A stretch of DNA of 64,000 bases from an uncultured Pelagibacteraceae bacterium (GTDB taxonomy: Bacteria > Pseudomonadota > Alphaproteobacteria > Pelagibacterales > Pelagibacteraceae), in assembly GCA_902626645.1 (NCBI GenBank), contig CACOGC010000002.1, positions 1 through 64,000 of the forward strand, written 5' to 3'. Position 1 is the first letter of the stretch; the number at the start of each line of letters is the position of its first letter. The position numbers and the translations under genes were made by a program. Shown here in pieces: positions 19,885 to 29,547 of the stretch. The notes under the pieces are model-generated. The model saw nothing but the letters and a program-made list of their open reading frames with translations. It was not told where the DNA came from and made no database searches.

Positions 19885-21017
19885 AAAAAATATTTGTACT
19901 TACAGGAGAACCCTCTGGGGATAAATTAGCTTCCACAGCAATTTCAAAACTTCAAAAAGATTATTCAGATATTAAATATTTATCTGTAGGTGGGTCAAAT
20001 TTAAGAAAAATTGGAATAGAGTCTATCTTTGATTTAAAAGAAATAACTTATTTGGGTTTTACGAGTGTTTTGTTAAATATTTTTAAGATTAATAAAAGAA
20101 TTAATCAAACTGTTGAAGAAATCTTGAAATTCAATCCAGATATTTTGTTTAGTGTTGATAGTCCAGATTTTACTTTAAGAGTTGCAGAAAAGGTAAAAAA
20201 AATTAATCCTCAAATTAAGACAATTCACTATGTAGCCCCACAAATTTGGATTTGGAGAAAAGGAAGGGTTAAAAAGATTAAAAAATTTATTGATCATATT
20301 CTTTTATTATTTGATTTTGAAAAAAAATTTTTTGATGAAGAGAATATAAATAATACTTTTGTAGGACATCCGTTAATAGAAAATAATAAAAATAATAAAA
20401 CAGATATCAATAATTTTATTTCTGATAATCAAAAAATAATCTCTATATTTCCAGGAAGTCGAAAATCAGAAACAAATGTTTTGTTACCAATATTGATTGA
20501 TTTTATAAATATGATGAATAAAAGAAATTCAAATTATAATTTTATTTTTCATGCTACTGAAGAAAACAAAAATAATATTGTTGAGTATATTAAAGACAAG
20601 GGTTTAAATAATATTGATGTAGTTTCAGATGAAAATATGAAAAAGGAAATATTATCAAATTCAATTTTTGCTGTATGTAAGTCAGGAACAATATCTCTTC
20701 AAGTCTGTAATGCTAATGTTCCTTCAATAATCATTTATAAGTTAAATTTTATAAATTTTATGATCTTTAAATTATTGGTAAATGTTAAATTTGCAAATAT
20801 CATCAATATAATTAATAATAAAGAAGTCATTCCTGAATTGTTGCAAAGTGAGTGTAATGCAAAAGAAATTTATAATTCTGTTTTATATATGCTTAAAAAT
20901 CCAGAGATTGGAAAAAAACAATTAGAACAATGCAATCAAACTTTAAAAGGAATTAGATCGAATTCTTCATCATCTAATGAGGTAGCCACAATATTAAGAA
21001 AAAGTCTTGTTGGATAA
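19881..21017 (+). CDS. lpxB: Lipid-A-disaccharide synthase
   Basis: Glycosyltransferase joining lipid X and UDP-diacylglucosamine. 378 residues with the N-terminal GEPSGDKLAS motif, HYVAPQIWIWRKGRVKKI, FVGHPL and FPGSRKSE segments of LpxB. Its 3' end overlaps the convergent gltX gene by 24 bases, so no terminator can sit between the two. Confidence 0.95.
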   Translation: MKKIFVLTGEPSGDKLASTAISKLQKDYSDIKYLSVGGSNLRKIGIESIFDLKEITYLGFTSVLLNIFKINKRINQTVEEILKFNPDILFSVDSPDFTLRVAEKVKKINPQIKTIHYVAPQIWIWRKGRVKKIKKFIDHILLLFDFEKKFFDEENINNTFVGHPLIENNKNNKTDINNFISDNQKIISIFPGSRKSETNVLLPILIDFINMMNKRNSNYNFIFHATEENKNNIVEYIKDKGLNNIDVVSDENMKKEILSNSIFAVCKSGTISLQVCNANVPSIIIYKLNFINFMIFKLLVNVKFANIINIINNKEVIPELLQSECNAKEIYNSVLYMLKNPEIGKKQLEQCNQTLKGIRSNSSSSNEVATILRKSLVG

Positions 21018-22394
21018 TCTTTTTTCAACCTCCTCTTTACCCAGAGATATAATTATATCATAAATACCAGGTCCAAATTTTGACCCTGTTAAAGCCACTC
21101 TTAAGGGCTGACCAACACCTTTAAAATTTGTGTTATTAGATTTTATTAGTTTCTGAACTACCGGTTCTAAATTTTCTCTTGTAAAGTTGCTTATTTCCTT
21201 AATATTATCTTTAAATTCAGAGATAATTTTTTGTGCATTAGCATCAATTAATTTTAGATCTTCTTTATTAAAATTAACTTCATCATTAATAATATATTGG
21301 CTATTATTATATATATCCTCTAATGTTTTAGCTTTATTCTTAAGAAAACTTAAGGATTTTTTAATTTTATCTTTTTTTTCCCCAATAATCTTATTTTTAA
21401 AAATCTCACAATAATTAATTAGTTGATTAAAAAGTTCGTTTTCATCAATGCTTTTTATATAGTGTTCATTCATAGATAGAATTCTACTTAAATCTAATTT
21501 TGATGGTGACTTTCCAATACCTTCAAGATTAAAATATTTTATACTTTCATCTAAAGTAAAAATTTCTTTATCTTCATATGACCAACCCAATCTTAAAAGA
21601 TAATTTCTCAAAGCATCTGGCATGATACCTATTTTAGAATAGTCCTCTAGAGTTGATGCTTTATCTCTTTTTGATAATTTTTTCCCCTCAATTGTATGAA
21701 TTAATGGTATATGTGCAAATGTTGGTAAAGCCCATTCCATTGCTTCATAAATTTGAATTTGTTTAAACGTATTGATTTTATGATCATCACCTCTAATAAT
21801 ATGTGTCATATTCATTTGATGATCATCAACAGCAGCAGATAAATTGTAAGTTGGTGTGCCGTCATTTCTTAAAATTACAAAATCTTCGATGGTATCATTT
21901 TCAATTTCTACGTTTCCCTGAACTTTATCTTTTAATATTGATTTACCATCAATTTTACTTTTAAATCTAATAACAGGTTTTACATCTTTAGGCGCTTCAT
22001 CTTCATTTTTGTCTCTCCATTTTCTATCATAAACGTATGGAATTTTTTTTTGCTTAGCTCTTTTTTTTTGTGCTTCAATTTCTTCAGTCGAGCAATAACA
22101 TTTATAAGCGCTACCTTTTTTAAGTAGTTCATTTGCAACTTTTATATGATCATCAATTTTTCGAGATTGTATATATTCTACCCCGTCATGATTGATACCT
22201 ATCCATTGAAGAGATTTTATAATTTGATTTTTGTATTCTTCTTTTGATCTTTCTTTATCTGTATCTTCTATCCTTAGATAAAAATTACCATTTTGGTTTT
22301 TTGAATATAACCAATTAAATAAGGCTGTTCTTACCCCACCAATATGCAAAGGTCCAGTAGGTGACGGAGCAAATCTAGTTGCTACTTTTTTCAT
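20994..22394 (-). CDS. gltX: Glutamyl-tRNA synthetase
   Basis: Charges tRNA-Glu. 466 residues; class I signatures are RFAPSPTGPLHIGG (HIGH motif) and KLSKRDKAS (KMSKS motif), with IRGDDHKIN in between. It lies 23 bases after lexA on the same strand. In many relatives comEC and other genes intervene. The last 24 bases are shared in antisense with the end of lpxB. Confidence 0.95.
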   Translation of the reverse strand: MKKVATRFAPSPTGPLHIGGVRTALFNWLYSKNQNGNFYLRIEDTDKERSKEEYKNQIIKSLQWIGINHDGVEYIQSRKIDDHIKVANELLKKGSAYKCYCSTEEIEAQKKRAKQKKIPYVYDRKWRDKNEDEAPKDVKPVIRFKSKIDGKSILKDKVQGNVEIENDTIEDFVILRNDGTPTYNLSAAVDDHQMNMTHIIRGDDHKINTFKQIQIYEAMEWALPTFAHIPLIHTIEGKKLSKRDKASTLEDYSKIGIMPDALRNYLLRLGWSYEDKEIFTLDESIKYFNLEGIGKSPSKLDLSRILSMNEHYIKSIDENELFNQLINYCEIFKNKIIGEKKDKIKKSLSFLKNKAKTLEDIYNNSQYIINDEVNFNKEDLKLIDANAQKIISEFKDNIKEISNFTRENLEPVVQKLIKSNNTNFKGVGQPLRVALTGSKFGPGIYDIIISLGKEEVEKRLSNKTFS

Positions 22395-22417
22395 TAAAAA
22401 TGGTTTAGACTATTTTT

Positions 22418-23095
22418 TTAGAAGTTTCTATATAAAGATACTAAAACACCTTGAACTTTTACTCTATCAGGGCCAAAAATTTTGGTCTCATAGTTTTTAT
22501 TAGCACTTTCCAATGCTACTACTTTACCTTTTTTTCTAATCCTTTTAAGCATAGCTTCGTGTTCGTCAATTAAAGCCACCACTATTTTTCCATTATCAGC
22601 TGTCTCGGTTCTTTTGATAATGACTGTGTCACCTTCATGAATACCAGCCTCAATCATTGAATCTCCTTGAACTTTAAGACCAAAATAATCTCCATTTTTT
22701 TCTAAGTTATTTGGTAATGGAATTCTAGAAACTTCGTTTTGAATTGCTTCAACAGGTGTTCCAGCTGCTATTTTACCTAAAACTGGCACCTCTGCATCGT
22801 CGGATAAAGGTTTTTCTTCATCCAAACCTCCTTTAATGACACTTGGGGAAAAATTATTGTAAATATCATTTGCAGAAGCAGTCTCTGGTAATTTTATAAC
22901 CTCCAAAGCTCTAGCTTTATGAGCAAGCCTTTTAATGAAACCTCTTTCCTCTAAAGCACTAATTAATCTATGAATCCCAGATTTTGATTTAAGATTTAAA
23001 GATTCCTTCATCTCTTCGTAAGAAGGGGATACACCAGAGCTTCTCAACTTCTTGTTGATAAATAAAAGCAGGTTTTTTTGTTTTTTTGTAAGCAT
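22418..23095 (-). CDS. lexA: LexA repressor
   Basis: SOS repressor with RecA-stimulated autocleavage. 225 residues: an N-terminal winged helix (about 1-65), a linker, and the S24 peptidase domain. The cleavage site Ala111-Gly112 lies in KIAAGTPVEA. The catalytic Ser146 is in GDSMIEAG and the catalytic Lys184 in EAMLKRI. Its promoter region carries one perfect and one near-perfect alphaproteobacterial LexA box, so it should repress itself. There is no obvious Shine-Dalgarno before the ATG. Confidence 0.95.
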   Translation of the reverse strand: MLTKKQKNLLLFINKKLRSSGVSPSYEEMKESLNLKSKSGIHRLISALEERGFIKRLAHKARALEVIKLPETASANDIYNNFSPSVIKGGLDEEKPLSDDAEVPVLGKIAAGTPVEAIQNEVSRIPLPNNLEKNGDYFGLKVQGDSMIEAGIHEGDTVIIKRTETADNGKIVVALIDEHEAMLKRIRKKGKVVALESANKNYETKIFGPDRVKVQGVLVSLYRNF

Positions 23096-23097
23096 AA

Positions 23098-23112
23098 GAA
23101 CAAATATCGTAC
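23098..23112 (-). promoter_or_regulatory. Second, imperfect LexA box
   Basis: Read on the minus strand this is GTAC-N7-GTTC, one mismatch from the alphaproteobacterial LexA operator and in the opposite orientation to the perfect box. It ends two bases before the lexA ATG. Significance is uncertain, as a one-mismatch match could arise by chance. Confidence 0.4.
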
Positions 23113-23119
23113 AAACAAT

Positions 23120-23134
23120 GTTCTATAAAAGTTC
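23120..23134 (+). promoter_or_regulatory. LexA box, perfect GTTC-N7-GTTC
   Basis: GTTC at 23120-23123 and GTTC at 23131-23134 with a 7-base spacer match the alphaproteobacterial LexA operator exactly. It is 25 bases upstream of the lexA start (minus strand). A TATAGA hexamer that could be the minus-strand -10 (23122-23127) lies inside it, so LexA binding would block the promoter. Confidence 0.85.
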
Positions 23135-23183
23135 TTCATAATTAACAATAGTTAAAAAGTTGTGAAAATATTGTCTTTTTTGA

Positions 23184-23975
23184 CTATAAAACAGAAAAAA
23201 TCGAATTATCGTCTAAATTTTTTAAAAGTGATTCACCAATTAAAAAGGTTTTGATGGATGTTTTATTTGATAGTTCCAACAATTCTTCTTTAGTTTTAAT
23301 TCCACTTTCAGAAATCAATGGACCAGGGTGATTAACCAAAACATCGTGGATATCATAAGTTGTATTAATATCAGTTTTTAGAGTTTTTAAATTTCTGTTG
23401 TTAATACCTAATAAAGCATCTTTAAATCTAAGTGCTTGTTTAGCTTCATTAACAGTATGTACCTCTACAATAACTGACATATTCAATTTTAAAGCTTCTT
23501 CATATAATTCATCTGCCAATTTATCTGTAACTCCAGCTAAAATAATTAAGATAGCATCAGCACCATAACTTTTAGCTAAAGGAATTTGAAATTTATCTAT
23601 AAAAAAATCTTTACAAAGAATCGGTAAATTAACATCTTGTTTTATTTTACTAATATGTAGCAAGTTTCCTAAAAAAAAATCCTCTTCAGTTAAAACAGAT
23701 AAACAGGTTGCTTTATTTGATTTATACATATTAGCTATTTTTACAGGATCGTAGTCTTTAATAATTATACCTGCTGAGGGACTTGCTTTTTTTATTTCAG
23801 CAATAATTGAGAATTTTTTATTTTCAACATTCTTTTTAATTGTATCTTTAAAATCAACGTATGAAATATTTTTTTTAATTAATTCTTCGAGTTTCTCAAG
23901 ACATATACTTTTTTTAAGTTCTAAAATTTTTTCACTTTTAGTATTTATTATTTTTTCAAGAACATTTTCAGTCAT
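23184..23975 (-). CDS. trpC: Indole-3-glycerol phosphate synthase
   Basis: Closes the indole ring in tryptophan synthesis. 263 residues, TIM barrel. Motifs include FSIIAEIKKASPSAG near residue 55, CKDFFID, LGINNRNLKT and SESGIKT. It overlaps trpD by 8 bases and is followed by lexA after 88 bases; molybdopterin genes moaC and moeA, frequent here in relatives, are absent. Confidence 0.95.
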   Translation of the reverse strand: MTENVLEKIINTKSEKILELKKSICLEKLEELIKKNISYVDFKDTIKKNVENKKFSIIAEIKKASPSAGIIIKDYDPVKIANMYKSNKATCLSVLTEEDFFLGNLLHISKIKQDVNLPILCKDFFIDKFQIPLAKSYGADAILIILAGVTDKLADELYEEALKLNMSVIVEVHTVNEAKQALRFKDALLGINNRNLKTLKTDINTTYDIHDVLVNHPGPLISESGIKTKEELLELSNKTSIKTFLIGESLLKNLDDNSIFSVL

Positions 23976-24960
23976 TTTGAATTTTCTTTAATTGTTTAAA
24001 TGTTTGACCTGATAAAATGTGTTTTCTAGCATCATCATAAGCTGTATCGAAATTCTGATGAGTTTCATTAACAACTAATCCTGCTGCAGCATTTAAACAA
24101 ACTGCTTTAGAAAAATCATTATCCTCACCTTTAAATATATTAATTATTCTATCTGCATTAAAAGCTGCATCATTACCAATGAGATTTTCAAACTTATCTG
24201 CATTTATATTTAATTTATTTGGATCAATAATAATCTCAGAGATGACACCATCTTTTAACTGAATTACATTGGTTTTAGCATAAGGTGAAATTTCATCTAA
24301 TCCATCTTCACTATTGGCTATCCAAGCAAATTTAATATCTAAATTTTTTAAAGCATTAGCAAATATTTTTAATAGTTTTTTATCAAAAACACCAATAACT
24401 TGTCTTTTTACTAGAGCGGGACTACTCAAAGGTCCGATCATATTGAATATAGTTCTTTTTCCAATTTTTTTTCTTGTAGGTCCAACAAATCTCATTGCGC
24501 TGTGATAGTTGGGTGCAAACATGAATCCGAAATTATTATTATTAATTTGATTTTCAATATCTTTTGGCTCTAAATTTATTTTTACATTTAAAGCTTCTAA
24601 AACATCACCAGATCCACATTTTGAGGATACAGCTTTATTTCCATGTTTAGCTACTTTAACACCCATACTCGAAAGTAATAATGCTGAAGCTGTTGATATA
24701 TTAAGTGTATTCATACCATCTCCACCAGTTCCACAAGTATCAACACAATTTTCTACATTTACTCTTTTAGACTTGTTCCTAAGAACAAAAACTCCACCAG
24801 CTACCTCATCAGAAGATTCACCTTTTGCTGATAAAAGTGTCAAAAAATCGAATATTTCTTGTTCTTCTGCCTTACCCTCCATCAATAATTCAAAAGCAGA
24901 TTTACTTTCATCAAAAGTTAAATTTTCCTTTTTCTTTATTTTTTCAATGAATTGTTTCAT
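23968..24960 (-). CDS. trpD: Anthranilate phosphoribosyltransferase
   Basis: Transfers phosphoribose from PRPP to anthranilate. 330 residues. The glycine-rich VDTCGTGGDGMNTLNIST segment (PRPP site), KHGNKAVSSKCGSGDVLEAL and the GPTRKKIGKRTIFNMIGPL block are all intact. It stands in a trpE-G-D-C string, 5 bases after trpG. Confidence 0.96.
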   Translation of the reverse strand: MKQFIEKIKKKENLTFDESKSAFELLMEGKAEEQEIFDFLTLLSAKGESSDEVAGGVFVLRNKSKRVNVENCVDTCGTGGDGMNTLNISTASALLLSSMGVKVAKHGNKAVSSKCGSGDVLEALNVKINLEPKDIENQINNNNFGFMFAPNYHSAMRFVGPTRKKIGKRTIFNMIGPLSSPALVKRQVIGVFDKKLLKIFANALKNLDIKFAWIANSEDGLDEISPYAKTNVIQLKDGVISEIIIDPNKLNINADKFENLIGNDAAFNADRIINIFKGEDNDFSKAVCLNAAAGLVVNETHQNFDTAYDDARKHILSGQTFKQLKKIQND

Positions 24961-24965
24961 TAATC

Positions 24966-25535
24966 CTAAATTCTTATAAAATTTTTTAAAATTTTAATCC
25001 CTAATTTAGTTTTAATACTTTCAGGGTGAAATTGCACTCCATGTATATGATATTTCTTATGTTGTACTCCCATTATTAGTCCATCTTGAGTCTGAGCAGT
25101 AATTTCAAGATCTTTAGATAATGATTTTTTATCAATAATTAAGCTGTGATATCGAGTGGCTTCAAACGTTTTTGGGAGATTTTTTAAAATACCAACTTTT
25201 TTTGAAAAAATTTTACTAGTTTTTCCATGCATTAGCTTTCTAGCTTGAATAATTTTTGAGCCAAATACTTGACCTATAATTTGATGGCCTAAACAAACTC
25301 CAAGAATTGGTATTTTTTTATATAAAGATTTAACGATTTTAAGACAATTACCTGATTGATTGGGGTTACCAGGTCCAGGTGAAATTACGATTTTATGATA
25401 TCTTTTTTTTAAAATTTCATGAGATGTAATTTGATCATTTCGAATTACTTCAACATTCACTTTTAATGAAGACAGATAATGGTAGAGATTAAAAGTAAAA
25501 CTATCGTAATTATCAATTAAAATTATCTTTTTCAT
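24966..25535 (-). CDS. trpG: Anthranilate synthase glutamine amidotransferase component
   Basis: Supplies ammonia from glutamine to TrpE. 189 residues of class I amidotransferase: nucleophile Cys81 in LGVCLGHQ and His170/Glu172 in QFHPES. IDNYDSFTFNL at the start is the TrpG/PabA signature. The 4-base overlap with trpE and the neighbouring trpD favour TrpG, though such subunits can also serve PabB. Confidence 0.93.
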   Translation of the reverse strand: MKKIILIDNYDSFTFNLYHYLSSLKVNVEVIRNDQITSHEILKKRYHKIVISPGPGNPNQSGNCLKIVKSLYKKIPILGVCLGHQIIGQVFGSKIIQARKLMHGKTSKIFSKKVGILKNLPKTFEATRYHSLIIDKKSLSKDLEITAQTQDGLIMGVQHKKYHIHGVQFHPESIKTKLGIKILKNFIRI

Positions 25536-26992
25536 TTTAACGCATTAATTAAAGCTTTTGCTTTATTTACTGTTTCTTCGTATTCCTTTAATGGTTTGCT
25601 ATCTGCAACAATCCCTGCTCCAGCTTGGACATAAAATCTGTTATTTTTTGCTACAGCTGTTCTTAAAGCAATACATGTATCAAACTCTCCATTCGCCGCG
25701 AAATACCCAATGCCACCGGCATAAACCTTCCTTTTTGTAGACTCTAGTTCATCAATAATTTCCATAGCTCTTATTTTGGGAGCTCCAGAAACAGTCCCAG
25801 CTGGAAAACCTGCTAAAAGAGACTTAAATTTAGAAAATCTTTGATCATGTTTACCTATTACGTTCGAAACTATATGCATTACATGTGAATATCTTTCAAT
25901 TATAAAACTTTCAGTTACTTTGATGGAATTAGTTTTAGATACCTTTCCAGCATCATTTCTTCCAAGATCTAATAACATTAGATGTTCAGAAAGCTCTTTT
26001 TTATCTTTAAGTAAATCTTTCTCATAAAAACGATCTTCTTTAATTGTTTTTCCTCGAGGCCTCGTTCCAGCAATAGGTCTTACAGTTATTTCACCATCTC
26101 TTAACCTTACTAATATTTCGGGGCTTGCACCTATTATTTGAAAATCAGTAAAATTAAAAAAAAACATAAATGGAGATGGGTTAGTTATTCTCAATTTTTT
26201 ATAAATATCGATAGGTTTTTTTGTCAACTTAGTTTCAAAACGCTGACTTAGAACGACTTGAAATATATCTCCTAATTTAATGTATTTTTTTGCCTTATTA
26301 ACTATAGATAAAAATTTATTTTTAGAAGTATTTGAATTAATTATAATCTTTTTTGATTTACGATTTATTTCATTATCTATTTTTTGAACAGATGATTGCA
26401 AAGAAAGTTTGAAAAGTTCAGATTGGATATCTTTATATTTATTTTTATAATTCGTTATTTTTTCATCTTTAAAAATATTGTTGATAAAGAATATTTCCTT
26501 TTTCAAATTGTCATGAATAATAAGTGTTCTTGGACGTAATAATCTAACATCAGGTAATTTTAAGTCATCGTCACAACTATTTGGGATTTTTTCGATATAT
26601 CTAATTGCATCGTATGAAAAATATCCTGAAATCAAAGAACAAATTTTCGGTAATTTTTTTGGAGTTTTAAATTTAAAATCCTCAATTATTTTCTCAATTA
26701 AATATTTAGGTTTATCCTTTAACTTAATTTTTTTATTTTTTTTAATTAAATAAGAATTATTATTATTAAATTCCCAAATTTTATCAGGATTTTTCCCAAA
26801 TATAGTGTATCTGCCTCTAATCTTGCCTTTTTCTACTGACTCAAATATAAAGCTATTTTTTTCAATTAAAAAGTTATCAATTAAATTAATTATTTCTTTA
26901 TCAGTTCTTACTTTTTTTGAGGTATAGATTATTTGATTTTCGTTGTTTCTGTGTCGAAACTTGAATTCTTTTAAGTTTCGATTAATTTTCAT
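25532..26992 (-). CDS. trpE: Anthranilate synthase component I
   Basis: Converts chorismate to anthranilate. 486 residues with the chorismate-binding C-terminal half: FQVVLSQRFE, GASPEILVR, IAGTRPRGKT, ERYSHVMHIVSNV and FPAGTVSGAPKIRAME. It starts 4 bases inside the upstream ppiD-like gene, so the trp string appears to be transcribed from the ppiD promoter. No leader peptide or attenuator fits between them. Confidence 0.95.
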   Translation of the reverse strand: MKINRNLKEFKFRHRNNENQIIYTSKKVRTDKEIINLIDNFLIEKNSFIFESVEKGKIRGRYTIFGKNPDKIWEFNNNNSYLIKKNKKIKLKDKPKYLIEKIIEDFKFKTPKKLPKICSLISGYFSYDAIRYIEKIPNSCDDDLKLPDVRLLRPRTLIIHDNLKKEIFFINNIFKDEKITNYKNKYKDIQSELFKLSLQSSVQKIDNEINRKSKKIIINSNTSKNKFLSIVNKAKKYIKLGDIFQVVLSQRFETKLTKKPIDIYKKLRITNPSPFMFFFNFTDFQIIGASPEILVRLRDGEITVRPIAGTRPRGKTIKEDRFYEKDLLKDKKELSEHLMLLDLGRNDAGKVSKTNSIKVTESFIIERYSHVMHIVSNVIGKHDQRFSKFKSLLAGFPAGTVSGAPKIRAMEIIDELESTKRKVYAGGIGYFAANGEFDTCIALRTAVAKNNRFYVQAGAGIVADSKPLKEYEETVNKAKALINALK

Positions 26993-28407
26993 TTAAAATA
27001 GTTTTTAACTCGTTCAATAGTCTGTTGATTAAGAGAAACATCATATTTGTCGTTTAAAAAAGTATCATAAGATTTTAAAAGTGAATTTTTACTGTTAGAT
27101 TTTTGTTTAGCAATATATTGTTTAAATTCATCGTTATTAGTATCAACAATTTGTTTTTCAAATTTTTTAACTTTAGCTAAGTAAATATTGTTATTTTCAT
27201 CGTTTATTAAAGTAAATGATTTCTCAGGCAAACTATATAAGACCTCAACAGCATTAATATCAAATTTTTTATTATCTCTAACAGAATTTAAATTTATTGT
27301 CTGGATCTTTTCTTTCCCCATTTCTAAAAAATTATTATTATTAAATTTTTTATTGGTTATTTCATTTAATAATTTTTGATTATAGTCAAATTTATTTTTT
27401 TGAAAAACTAACTCTAGAACTTCGTTTTTAATTTGTTTATCATTCAAATCTGGTGATTTTTGGATAATATTTTTTATATTATAAAGGATATAATTGTTTT
27501 CATTTTCAAAAATATCAAATTTATTATTTCTTAATTCATAAATTTTTTTTTCAATTTTATTTTTATCTGTAGAAAATTTAAAATTGCTTATATCAACTGG
27601 TTTTAAATCAAAATTTGATGTGATTGTTTTAAAATCGATTTCATTAGATATAGCAACTTCAATTTCATCAATTTTATCAAAAAAAGACTGATTGAAATCA
27701 TCTACTCCAATTAAACTCTTAGGATTTATAATTGCATAGCTAAAATCGAGGTATTCTACTTTTAATTCATCTTTATTAGCCTTTATAAAATTTTCTAATT
27801 CTCTATCAGTGATATCATCTTTTTTTAAATAAAAATCATTCAAATCAATGAACTCTATTTCAAGTTTTTGATTTTCTTCTTTATATAATTTTGTTGTAAG
27901 AAATTGAGGGGAGGTTGTACCAGCACCAATATAGTCAAAAAGATTTTTTTGTAATTCCCGTAATTTGAGTCTTTGTTCAAAACCTGGAGCAGATAAATTA
28001 TTTTCTAATAAAAATTTTTCATATTTAATTCTTTGAAAAACTCCATTTTCATCAATAAAATTTTTGTTTTTTTTTATTCTTTTTAATAAAGTAACTTCAG
28101 AAATTGTAAGCTCAAAATCTTTTATTTCTAAATCAAGTAAAGTGGTAGAAACTAAGCCAGACAGAAGTTCTTCAACAATGTTTTGCTCTAAATTTTCTCT
28201 GATTGTTTTTTCAGGAATTCCTGATTTATTTAAGTAATCAATAAAATCTTCAGTCGAAATACTATTGTTATTAATTTTAGCAACATTGTTAGTATTTCCG
28301 CTACTGAACATTCCACCCATTCCCCAGAATACAAATGGAATTATCATTATAAAAACTAACAAACCAGCAAACTTAGTTTTTGCAAAATTTCTTAAACTAC
28401 TAATCAT
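26989..28407 (-). CDS. ppiD: PpiD/SurA-like periplasmic peptidyl-prolyl isomerase family protein
   Basis: Inner-membrane anchored periplasmic folding factor. One N-terminal membrane helix (about 15-32, FAGLLVFIMIIPFVFWGMGG) is followed by a SurA-N-like chaperone domain. The long C-terminal part is poorly conserved. At 472 residues it is clearly shorter than typical PpiD proteins (about 600 or more), and I see no convincing parvulin motif, so chaperone rather than isomerase activity is possible. Position upstream of trpE and divergent from tpiA is the alphaproteobacterial norm for this gene. Confidence 0.8.
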   Translation of the reverse strand: MISSLRNFAKTKFAGLLVFIMIIPFVFWGMGGMFSSGNTNNVAKINNNSISTEDFIDYLNKSGIPEKTIRENLEQNIVEELLSGLVSTTLLDLEIKDFELTISEVTLLKRIKKNKNFIDENGVFQRIKYEKFLLENNLSAPGFEQRLKLRELQKNLFDYIGAGTTSPQFLTTKLYKEENQKLEIEFIDLNDFYLKKDDITDRELENFIKANKDELKVEYLDFSYAIINPKSLIGVDDFNQSFFDKIDEIEVAISNEIDFKTITSNFDLKPVDISNFKFSTDKNKIEKKIYELRNNKFDIFENENNYILYNIKNIIQKSPDLNDKQIKNEVLELVFQKNKFDYNQKLLNEITNKKFNNNNFLEMGKEKIQTINLNSVRDNKKFDINAVEVLYSLPEKSFTLINDENNNIYLAKVKKFEKQIVDTNNDEFKQYIAKQKSNSKNSLLKSYDTFLNDKYDVSLNQQTIERVKNYFK

Positions 28408-28461
28408 TACTATAAATTTATTGATCTATAAAAAGCAAACCTATAAATTAAAATAAGCCAC

Positions 28462-29199
28462 ATGACAAATAAATATATGTATTTTATTGCAAATTGGAAA
28501 ATGTTTGGTGTTTTAAATTCATTAAATACACTAAATAAAGTTGTTAAATTTTTTAAAAACTTCAAAAAAAGAAAATTCTTGAAAATTATTTATTGCCCAC
28601 CGAATACTCTAATAGAGCAAATGTCAAAAAAATTGAAAGGTTTAAATATTGAAGTAGGTGCCCAAAATTGTCATGAGCAAGATGTTTATGGTGCTTTTAC
28701 AGGTTCAGTCAATTCCTCCATGTTAAAAAGTGTTGGTGCTAAATATATTATTATTGGCCATTCTGAAAATAGACAAGCTGGTGAAACTGATAAATTAATA
28801 AATCTTAAAATTAAAAGTGCATTGAGGTCTGGGCTAAAGGTAATTTTTTGTATTGGTGAGACGCTTAAAGCAAAAAGAAAAAAAATTACTAAAAGTGTTT
28901 TAAATAAACAGATTAAAACAGGTCTTAAGAATATTAAAAATAATAAAAAAATTATTATCGCTTATGAACCAGTTTGGTCAATTGGTACAGGCATTATACC
29001 AAAATCTGATGACTTGTTTAAAACGATCAGCTTTATTAAAAAAGAAAAAAAAAATTACAAAGTTCTTTATGGTGGATCTGTAAATCCAAAAAATATTAAT
29101 CAATTAAAATCTATAAATAATATAGATGGTTATCTAATAGGTGGAGCATCTCAAGATCCAAAAAAATTTATTGATATAATTAAAAAAACATATAATTAA
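28462..29199 (+). CDS. tpiA: Triosephosphate isomerase
   Basis: Interconverts DHAP and glyceraldehyde 3-phosphate. 245 residues; FIANWKM at the start, YIIIGHSENRQ with the electrophilic His, and AYEPVWSIGTG with the catalytic Glu. The usual HSERR is HSENR here, a conservative departure beside the active site. It is divergent from the ppiD-like gene across 54 bases. Confidence 0.95.
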   Translation: MTNKYMYFIANWKMFGVLNSLNTLNKVVKFFKNFKKRKFLKIIYCPPNTLIEQMSKKLKGLNIEVGAQNCHEQDVYGAFTGSVNSSMLKSVGAKYIIIGHSENRQAGETDKLINLKIKSALRSGLKVIFCIGETLKAKRKKITKSVLNKQIKTGLKNIKNNKKIIIAYEPVWSIGTGIIPKSDDLFKTISFIKKEKKNYKVLYGGSVNPKNINQLKSINNIDGYLIGGASQDPKKFIDIIKKTYN

Positions 29200-29204
29200 C
29201 CCCC

Positions 29205-29507
29205 ATGGAAAATATATTGTTAATTTTGAACATCATTTTTGGATTAATATTAGTGTTACTAGTTTTGATGCAAAAGTCTGAGGGTGGTGCTCTAGGAATT
29301 GGAGTTTCTCAGGAAAGCTTCATGTTTTCCAGATCAGCAGGTAATTTTATGACTAAAGCAACAGCTGTTGTTGCCACTTTATTTATAGTTTGTAGTTTAG
29401 CTCTTACAATTGTATCTAGAGGAGAATTAACACCAACCTCATCTGTATTGGACACTATTGAGGAAAAAGCAGAAGATACTCCCGCTATTCCAGAAAATAA
29501 TAATTAA
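29205..29507 (+). CDS. secG: Preprotein translocase subunit SecG
   Basis: Auxiliary subunit of the SecYEG channel. 100 residues with two membrane helices (about 3-22 and 50-70) and the linker LMQKSEGGALGIG typical of SecG, followed by an acidic, Pro-rich tail. It is placed between tpiA and pyrG as in most alphaproteobacteria. Confidence 0.93.
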   Translation: MENILLILNIIFGLILVLLVLMQKSEGGALGIGVSQESFMFSRSAGNFMTKATAVVATLFIVCSLALTIVSRGELTPTSSVLDTIEEKAEDTPAIPENNN

Positions 29508-29547
29508 CACTTTTAATTTTCATTTTTATTCGCTATAAGATACTTCC

